Shown here: positions 8,114-14,770 of the stretch, one piece after another
How the letters are laid out: each line of letters starts with the position of its first letter
Position numbering within the stretch: position 1 is the first letter of the stretch
NCBI GenBank assembly: GCA_026770595.1
Contig: MU634115.1
Location: 1 to 15,491 of the forward strand
Length of the DNA: 15,491 bases
Source of the DNA: Ochromonadaceae sp. CCMP2298
Lineage: Eukaryota > Sar > Synurophyceae > Ochromonadales > Ochromonadaceae
Reading direction: 5' to 3'
Made by a program: the position numbers and the translations under genes
The notes under the pieces: generated by a model
The model's input: only the letters and a program-made list of their open reading frames with translations
What the model was told of the DNA's origin: nothing
Databases searched by the model: none

Positions 8114-9712
8114 CTAAATCATTCGGCGGAAGCTGCCGTAGGAGTTGTTCCACTCGACGTAGCGGTGCAGGTCGCCAGAAGAAACCGAGGGCAGCACGGC
8201 CTCCACCGCCTCGGCGAAGTGCAGGACGGATATGGGCGGCATCGCCAGAGCATCGATGTTCTGCAGATCACCCATGGCCGCTGCCTCCCTAACGGGTCCC
8301 ATAGCCGCCTCCTGGCAAAGAGCGCGGATGTCTGCCCCTGAGTAGCCCTGCGTCTTGTCCACCAGCGCGTCGGTATCTGTCTGTTGCAGTTCGTGGGCAA
8401 TGTCGCTGAGCAGCATGGTGAGCAGTTGTCTGCGGGAGTCCTCGTCAGGCAGGGGGATGTAGATGCGCTTCACGAAACGCCTCCGCACCGCCTCGTCCAG
8501 CTCCTCGGGTCTGTTGGTCGCCCCCACGATCACCACCCTAGCCTCCTGGTTGGTGCCTGCGCCGTCCAGCTGCACCATGAACTCCGTCTTGATGCGCCTG
8601 GACGCCTCGTTCTCCTCACTGGACCTAGCGCACAACAAGCTATCCACCTCATCGATAAACACCACAGCGGGCTGGCGGTAAGCGGCGACCGCGAATAGCG
8701 TGCGAACTGTCTTCTCGCCCTCACCGATCCACTTGCTCATCAGGCTGGAGGCGGAGATGCTGAAGAAGGTGGCCCCGCTCTGGTGCGCGATGGCCTTGCC
8801 TATCAGCGTCTTACCCGTGCCCGGCGGTCCGAAAAGCAGCAGTCCCCTGGGCAGCGCGCGCAGTCCCTTAAACAGATCGGGCCGCGTCATGGGCCAGCAG
8901 ATCAGCTCCGTGACGCACTTCTTGGCGAAGGCGAGGCCGGAGATGTCGCTGAAGGAGACGGGCTGGCCGCGGTCCAAGATGTCCGCCATGATCTTGTCCA
9001 CCAGCTCCCGATCAAAGTTCTCCAATTCTGGTGGGAGGGGCTCAAGGTTCTCCGCCCCTGCGCCTGCGCCCCCATTCCCGCTGCCGCTCCCGCTCTTGCT
9101 CTTTCCGCTGGGGTTGGCGTATGGGCGCCTGGCGTTGTCGGCGTTGGTCTCCTTCAGCTGCCCGCCGTCCATCCTGAACTGGTCCTTGGCGCTACGAAAC
9201 TTCTTCAGCAAGGGTCCGTCGTCCTTATCGACGACAGCGGGAGCTTCTTTGGCTTGCGTGCTGCCGTATCTGCCGGGGTGCTGGAGGTGCTGCAGGGCGG
9301 GGGGCAGGGCAGCAGGTGGGGCAGGGCGGGCAGGTGGTGGGGGTTTCGCTCTTATTAGCTTCTCGTTCTCCTCTCTCAGCTGCGCGAGCTGTTTGTTGAG
9401 CGGCTCGCTGGAGGTGTATAAGTCGTCGGCCAGTTCGATGCCGGCTGCCAGGCTGTTCCGCAGCCCGTGACCGCCGACAGTCGACAAGACCGCCCCTGCG
9501 CCCGTCTCCCAGGTTTCCTCCTTGTCGTTGAATGAGAGAGAAAAGCGCCGCTGGTTAGAAATACATATCTCGATGAGCGTATCCTCCAGTACGTCTGTGC
9601 TCTTCTTCGTCTTCATCAGGGCGGCGGAGCTGAGGGCGGCCTGGAAGGGCCGGCTCGCGGCCAGAGGCCCGCAGTCCCTCCTGTCGAACCACGCGCGAAG
9701 CTCGTCCTCCAT
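8114..9712 (-). CDS. FIGNL1: Fidgetin-like protein 1 (FIGNL1-type AAA ATPase, 532 aa)
   Basis: FIGNL1 belongs to the meiotic clade of AAA ATPases with katanin, spastin and VPS4. In animals and plants it removes RAD51/DMC1 filaments from DNA and limits crossovers. The AAA domain shows the linker DISGLAFAKKCVTE, Walker A GPPGTGKT (residues 295-302), pore loop SKWIGEGEK (about 326-334), Walker B VVFIDE (350-355), sensor 1 GATN (397-400), arginine finger RRRF (410-413) and GPVR near 472-475. It ends with the family's terminal helix (about residues 519-523, YVEWNNSYGSF). KTLIGKAIAHQSGATFFSIS is strongly FIGNL1-like and separates it from spastin and katanin. Upstream, FRSAKDQF (172-179) matches the conserved FxxA-containing segment used for RAD51 binding. 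A short coiled coil (about 105-122) and Pro/Gly-rich linkers complete the N-terminus. Start: the ATG at 9712. The frame is open to a GTG at 9775, and an out-of-frame ATG at 9785 opens a 16-codon upstream frame. Confidence 0.93.
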   Translation of the reverse strand: MEDELRAWFDRRDCGPLAASRPFQAALSSAALMKTKKSTDVLEDTLIEICISNQRRFSLSFNDKEETWETGAGAVLSTVGGHGLRNSLAAGIELADDLYTSSEPLNKQLAQLREENEKLIRAKPPPPARPAPPAALPPALQHLQHPGRYGSTQAKEAPAVVDKDDGPLLKKFRSAKDQFRMDGGQLKETNADNARRPYANPSGKSKSGSGSGNGGAGAGAENLEPLPPELENFDRELVDKIMADILDRGQPVSFSDISGLAFAKKCVTELICWPMTRPDLFKGLRALPRGLLLFGPPGTGKTLIGKAIAHQSGATFFSISASSLMSKWIGEGEKTVRTLFAVAAYRQPAVVFIDEVDSLLCARSSEENEASRRIKTEFMVQLDGAGTNQEARVVIVGATNRPEELDEAVRRRFVKRIYIPLPDEDSRRQLLTMLLSDIAHELQQTDTDALVDKTQGYSGADIRALCQEAAMGPVREAAAMGDLQNIDALAMPPISVLHFAEAVEAVLPSVSSGDLHRYVEWNNSYGSFRRMI

Positions 9713-9926
9713 GCTGCACTCGCAAGACTTCCTACTACCTGATAGGACGTTCAACTGAAGAACCTTCGTCCGCACAGGTCGCCATGAGAAGTGTAGAAGC
9801 CCTATACTATGCCACCTTTGGCCAAGGGGGAGCTTACTTTGAACAGTTTTGAAATCGAAAGTTCAACTGAGCACGCGCCGAGCAAAAACTGCGAAACGTC
9901 CGCCAATTGCGCATAAACAAAATCAA

Positions 9927-10208
9927 GAGAATCACTTTTAGATGCAATATATTAATGTTTATTCCCTTTCCAAGATCAGTATATTACTATAATATATAAA
10001 TTGCACATCTCATAAGCAAGCGTGTAATTGCAATTTGATCGGTTTTAAAATCCAATACCCAAACCTCACCCAAAACCATTTTTTAAAGATTATGCAATCA
10101 ATTGTTAGCCCACAAGGTGTGCAACATATATATTACAGTAGGAACCTAGTCTACTGATCTTTAAAAGGGAATAAACATCGATATATTGCATCTAAAAGTG
10201 ATTTTCTA
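9927..10208. mobile_element. MITE-like element, about 280 bp, with long imperfect inverted arms
   Basis: Left arm about 9927-10020 and right arm about 10110-10208 are inverted copies. Both, read inward, start AGA(G/A)AATCACTTTTAGATGC and share AATATAT, ATGTTTATTCCCTTT, AGATCAGTA, TAATATATA and TTGCACA in the same order, with scattered mismatches and a short indel. Only about 90 bp separates the arms, so the whole unit can fold into one long hairpin. It is AT-rich and non-coding. No target-site duplication was identified. It sits in the shared upstream region of the divergent ATPase and gene B, ending about 255 bp before the gene B start, and could influence either promoter. Confidence 0.78.
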
Positions 10209-10464
10209 CCTTTCCAGGAAAGTAGAACCCAGCAGGGGAACAAGGGAATTAAATAACCCTTTCTGTCTCGCCGTTACAGTACGCCCTTCCCTTCCGAGTC
10301 GCCGAAACGTTTTTGGTGCTCAACAAATGTTTGCTTCTTCAATGTGGATGGATGCCACTATCTTTGGAGCTTTTCTTGCAGCATATCTTGCAATCAACGA
10401 TCAGGTTCCTTCACATCTCCGCGGTACCGAATCGGCGAGCCATTGCATTGTCGCGCGAGTGAGG

Positions 10465-13400
10465 ATGCACTGGATTTTATTTTCTGTGTGTCTTCTTTTC
10501 TTGGGCCGAGCGGCTGCGAACCCGGACCCGACTCTGTGTAAGATTCACAACGACCGGAAGGGTGGGATCCGTGTATCTGACTTTCTTCTCTTCTTTTTTA
10601 CTTCTGTATTGCAGGGCCCACCCGGCGACCCTCGACCAGCCCGACGCTCAAGCCCTCTAGGAATCCAACCCAAGGTGAGCGGAGCTCCCCACCCTAACAG
10701 TCGCTTTTACCCCTCTGCATGCAACGCATCTGACTTCTTCCTCATTCTGCTTCTTTTCTTGCAGCGCCGAGCAGACGTCCAAGCACAAGTCCTACCGCTC
10801 TGCCGACGCACTACCCGACATGGAGTAAGTTTCTGGGCACCCTGCATTTCAACCCATTGTAATCCTTGTGTGCTGTGTGCTGTGTACTGTGTACTGTGTT
10901 GTATTTGACTATTCCCTAATCTGTACTACCCTGGAATTCTGATATTGTTATAGGTCCCTCGCGACGTCCGTCAGCTGCGCCCTCGGCGCCCACGTCTTTC
11001 CCCACCATGGTCCCCACGACCTTCACTCCCCGGCCCTCGCATACGCCCACCATCAGGCCCACGCACAGGCCCAGCAGGCAACCTACGGAGATGCCCACTA
11101 CTGTAGAGGAAACCTTCCCCAACGTTACAGTGATCACGCTCGAAGGCACACAGGTGCGCCACACGATCGCTGTTCCCTGCCCGCGCATCCACACTGTCTA
11201 TCACATCCCTTGCATCTCTAACACCTCCCACCCCCACATTCCCCATATTCAGATTCTGACGGGACTCAGCGCTACCGAATTCCTGGCCAATGACGACAAC
11301 ACTGTCGTCTTTCGATCGACAATTGTTGAAACCATCCCCGGCCTCACCCTAGAAGACGTCGCCGTCGACTCAGTAACGGACAGTGGGCGACGGCGGTACC
11401 TGCGGTCAAAGGAAAGGGATCACACAGCACAGTCTCAGTCTCAGTCTCAGTCTCAGCTGGACATGGAACTTAGCAACCAGGAGGAGCAGGTGGAGAGGGC
11501 GGTCGTTAGAGAGGCACACGAGGTCGATCTGCTAGGCGTAACGGACGCCATCACGGTCGTCTACACGATGGGCTTTGCGCCGGTAGACTTGGGGTACGAC
11601 AGTACGGATGCTGCGGTGACCGGGGTGAGAAGTCTGCTCACCACGGCTGTTGCCGACGGCTCCTTCTATGTCACTCTGGCGGCTCAGGCTGCCCTATTTG
11701 GGAACAGCAGCGCCCTCGGTGCCGCTACGTCCTCCACCCCCACAGTGACCCTGCTCTCCGTAGGCTCGGTGGTTACTGCCTTCCCCACCATGACGCCCGC
11801 CGGCTCCCCCAGTGCCTTCTACACCAGCTGGGAGGATCAGTGGCAGGGGCTGTTCATCACAGCCTTGGCTCTCGTGTTCATCCTAGTGGTCGGACTAATC
11901 TCCTTCTTTGTATACTCGGGGGGTCTGAGTGAGGGTTCCAGCCTCAAGGACAATTTCGACTGCCAATGCGACTGCACCAGCGCCACAGCCGCCACCGCCA
12001 CCGCCACCTTTCTTCTCTCCTGTGCCTGCTGCGCTCCCCTGTTCGCCCCCGTGCCCAAGAAGGAGACGGAGGAAGAGAAGAAGGAAGACGAGGTGGAGAA
12101 CTGGACCCCCTTTACCTTCTTTGCCGCGGACCCCCTTCCCCCAGACGCGCCCCCCCCTAAGAGATCATCCTTCGCCGCATTCTTCGGAGCCAAGGAGCCC
12201 ACACCTGTGGAGACAGAAAAACCCTCAGGATTGGCAGGGTTCTTCTCCATGCCGAATCCCCTGCCCGATCCCGAGGCACCCCCAGTAACAACGGAGCCCG
12301 AAAAGCCTGATAAGCCCACAAAACCCACCCGACTATCAGGGCTCTTCGGAAAGAAGGCAGAGCCCGAGCCGGTAAAGGAGGAGGCGGCTGGGTTGGCAGG
12401 ATTTTTTGGAGCGAAGGCAGCAGAGCCCGAGCCTGTGAAGGAAGAGGCAGCGGCCGGATTGGCGGCATTTTTCGGTGCCAAGAAAGCACCCGAAAAGCCA
12501 GAGAAGCCAGTTAAGGAAGTGCCATTGGTCGCACCAGCAGCAGGATTTTTCGGAGCAAATGCGCCAGAACTGGAGCCAGTCAAGGAAGTGCCAGCGGTCG
12601 GAGTAGCAGGATTTTTCGGATCGAAGGCAGCAGAGCCGGAGCCCGATAAGCCCACAAAACCCACCCGACTGTCAGGGCTCTTCGGAAAGAAGGCAGAGCC
12701 CGAGCCGGTAAAGGAGGAGGCGGCGGCTGGACTGGCAGGTATTTTCGGAGCGAAAGCAGCAGAGCCGGAGCCGGTAAAGGAGGCGGGGACGGCCGGTTTG
12801 GCGGGATTTTTCGGAGCGAAAAAGGCAGAGCCGGAGCCAGTAAAAGAGGCGGCGGCGGCTGGATTGGCAGGTTTTTTCGGAGGGAAAAAGGCAGAGCCGG
12901 AGCCAGTAAAGGAGGAGGCGGCGGCTGGATTGGCAGGTTTTTTCGGGGCGAAAAAGGCAGAGCCGGAGCCAGTAAAGGAGGCGGCGGCGGCTGGATTGGC
13001 AGGATTTTTCGGAGGGAAAAAGGCAGAGCCGGAGCCAGTAACGGAGGCGGGGGCGGCCGGTTTGGCGGGATTTTTCGGAGCGAAGAAGGCACCGGAGACT
13101 GTCCTCCCTCCCGCCCCCACAGGCATCGCTGCCTTCTTCGCCGCTCCCGTGGAGGCCGGTGTGGTCCCGCCCGCCCCGCCCGCCACACCCGCCACACCGG
13201 GGCCCCCGGGTGGCTCCCCTAGCCCCGGGAAGAAGCGGAGCTCGATTAAGGGTATTTTTTCCTCCCCCAAGAAGCTGCCTGAGGGGTCCCCCATCCCCGT
13301 TGCGCCCGCAAACTCTCCTGCTGCTGTGCCTGCGGCTGCGGTGGCTGGGCCTACGAAGGGCGTCCCAGTGGTGAAGAAGTCTCTGGCGTCGAAGGCTGCG

Positions 13401-14225
13401 AAGAGGCTGCTGCACCTCAAGGAGAAGCCTGTAGGTGCGGGTGCAGAAGCGGCTGAGCTTTCTTCCGTTGAGGAGACGGAGGTAGACGGGGCCAGCAGAC
13501 GCTCTTCCATTCTGGACTTCGTCTCCGCAGCACTGGCGGCCGTGATCCCCGACGACGAGGAGGAGGAGGAGGAGCCTGAGCACAAGAAGACCCTACTGGA
13601 GAAGATGCACCTGAAGAGCCCCTCTCCCCCTGCCAGTGCGGCAGCCTCCGCGGCGGGCAGCCGGAACAGCACGCCGGGCAGGTCTCGCGCAAGCTCTGTT
13701 GCTTCTGCTGCCTCCGTGGCGTCTGCAGCCTCGGACGGGTCAGGGGGCTCAGGGGGGTCTGGGAAATCATCGGCTTCTGCGAAATCGGGGGCATCCAAGA
13801 GCTCGCTCAAGGGCGCCGCCAAGCGCCTCTCGATCATGATGCACCTCACGAAGAAGAAGGAGCCTGAGCCCGAGCCTGTGGCAGAGCCCACCGTGCTGGA
13901 AATGCTTCTGGGCAAAGCCACAGACGCGCCTCCCGCGCCCCCCGCACCCGCACCCGTACCTCTCGCCCCCGCGCCCCCAGCAGGCGAGAAGTCCAAACGT
14001 CCCTCCATCCTCAAGGCCTTCTCCCGGAAGATCGCTGAGCCCGAGCCCGAGCCCCAGCCTACTGGAATAATGGGCTTGTTCTCTAACCCGCCGGTGCCGG
14101 TCACCTCCCCCACTAAGTCCTCCAAGGCCTCCTCGCCGGTAAAATCGCCCTCGAAAATGCTGAAGCAAGACTCGACCTCGTTCACGAAGCCGAAGACGAT
14201 TCGGTTCGACGACACGGGCAAGTAG
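10465..14225 (+). CDS. PT/PS-stalk membrane protein B with long GFFG-repeat cytoplasmic tail (5 exons, 1121 aa)
   Basis: Exons are 10465..10537, 10615..10674, 10765..10824, 10954..11153 and 11253..14225; every junction keeps frame. No named family is recognised. Exon 1 encodes a signal peptide (MHWILFSVCLLFLGRAAA). Exons 2, 3 and the start of 4 encode stalk repeats of the form P(T/S)RRPS(T/A)(S/A)P(T/S). The ectodomain (about residues 125-325) has strand-helix segments, an RRRYLR motif at 177-182 and a QSQSQS loop. A transmembrane helix lies at about 331-352. Next comes a Cys-rich stretch (CQCDC, then CACC). The rest, about 700 residues, is a low-complexity cytoplasmic tail. It has about fifteen AGLAGFFGAKKAEPEPVKEE-type modules to about residue 760, then Pro/Ala/Ser-rich sequence with five (K/R)R-x-S-(I/F) sites. 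A multivalent scaffold at the membrane is inferred. Long antisense frames here are a by-product of codon bias in the repeats. Retaining the fourth intron would also keep frame. Confidence 0.78.
10538..10614 (+). other. Intron 1 of gene B (77 bp, phase 1)
   Basis: Starts GTAAGATTCA and ends TCTGTATTGCAG. CTGAC with its A at 10580 lies 34 nt before the end, followed by a strong T/C tract. It separates the signal-peptide exon from the first 60-nt stalk exon. Confidence 0.8.
10675..10764 (+). other. Intron 2 of gene B (90 bp, phase 1)
   Basis: Starts GTGAGCGGAG and ends CTTTTCTTGCAG. ATCTGACTT, with the branch A at 10733, sits 31 nt before the end, in the same arrangement as intron 1. Confidence 0.8.
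10825..10953 (+). other. Intron 3 of gene B (129 bp, phase 1)
   Basis: Starts GTAAGTTTCT and ends ATTGTTATAG, with CTAAT about 35 nt before the end. It contains a short TGTGTGCTG/TGTGTACTG repeat near 10868-10895. Confidence 0.75.
11154..11252 (+). other. Intron 4 of gene B (99 bp, phase 0, open in frame)
   Basis: Bounded by ACACAG|GTGCGC and CATATTCAG, with CTAAC (A at 11221) 31 nt before the end and a C/T-rich tract. It is 33 codons long without a stop, so the unspliced frame is also open. I favour splicing because the site signals are complete and the joined protein (EGTQ followed by ILTGLSATEF) reads as a continuous strand-to-helix segment. Confidence 0.65.
11430..11456. repeat. CAGTCT hexamer repeat in gene B
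   Basis: About four tandem copies encode alternating Gln-Ser in the ectodomain loop that follows the RRRYLR motif. Length variation here would change only the loop length. Confidence 0.85.
12159..13160. repeat. Coding repeat array in gene B (66-bp period from 12693 to 13089)
   Basis: Degenerate modules start near 12170. From 12693 the module landmark GCAGAG recurs exactly every 66 bp, at 12693, 12759, 12825, 12891, 12957 and 13023; a GCACCG version follows at 13089, and the preceding step is 63 bp. Each unit encodes 22 residues of the form AEPEPVKEEAAAGLAGFFGAKK cut at different points. A larger duplication is overlaid: bases from about 12309 recur at about 12645, an offset of 336 bp, with one mismatch over roughly 70 bases. 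Confidence 0.92.
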
Positions 14226-14770
14226 GCGCTCTCGCTCTACCGTACTTCTTCACTTGGTGACTATTTTCCTGCCTTACACACGGATTTAGCGCGCGTTTTT
14301 TTCCTGCGTCACGTTTCTTATCTGTATAGTTTTTTAAAATTAAATTAGTATAAACCGTTCCCAATTCCTAACTTACAGTACGGGGTTGATGTTGTTCCAT
14401 TAAACCGCTGTACTACAAATGCCGGTTATTATTATGTAACGTATGTACGTAACTTACAGTGGCCATCCATAACGGCTCGGGGCTTTTTGCTTGATGAACC
14501 GGAACGTTGAATAAGTTAGTTGAAGAGGCACACGATCTTTCTCTTTGCTGCCTGCGATTGTGAAGCTCTGTGAACTTCCCCTCCCGTCTAGAAAGCTGGG
14601 CAATCGAGGTCTGTCACTACCACAGGTGCGCGTGACAGCAAGAGAGGATTCTGTGGAGCACTGCCTCCAGTAGCGACGCCGGCAAATACCTGCAGTGCTA
14701 GCTGCCTCTGCAATTCAGTAGGGGGTCAAGCCGCACACGAGTGCTAGGCGGTAGCATCTTCTTTACAGAC
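14226..14770. other. Spacer between genes B and C, no gene seen
   Basis: It should contain the 3' untranslated region of B and the promoter and 5' leader of C. An AT-rich segment at 14328-14352 may serve 3' end formation. AACTTACAGT occurs twice, at about 14370 and 14451. The last bases before the gene C ATG (CTTCTTTACAG at 14758-14768) form a splice-acceptor-like motif. No RNA gene was recognised. Confidence 0.55.

Noticed and set aside
8700-9470. Plus-strand frames of 256 and 191 codons opposite the AAA ATPase gene.
   Set aside because: They are antisense to conserved Walker, sensor and arginine-finger motifs and have no domain of their own.
9713-9785. A 25-nt GT-AG intron (GTAGTAGG to GTGCAG) that would join an ATG at 9785 to the FIGNL1 frame.
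   Set aside because: All other introns here are 77-193 bp; 25 nt is too short for a normal spliceosomal intron. I read the upstream ATG as a short upstream frame.
12693-13090. Regular 66-bp spacing that might suggest a CRISPR-like or satellite array.
   Set aside because: It is a protein-coding tandem repeat in frame with gene B, without unique spacers.
11837-14221. A 794-codon open frame on the minus strand through the gene B tail, plus a 303-codon one at 12672-13583 and a 205-codon one at 12580-13197.
   Set aside because: They are mirror images of the GC-rich repeats. The plus-strand frame has a signal peptide, transmembrane helix and consistent splice sites, whereas the antisense products are repetitive low-complexity sequence with no domain.
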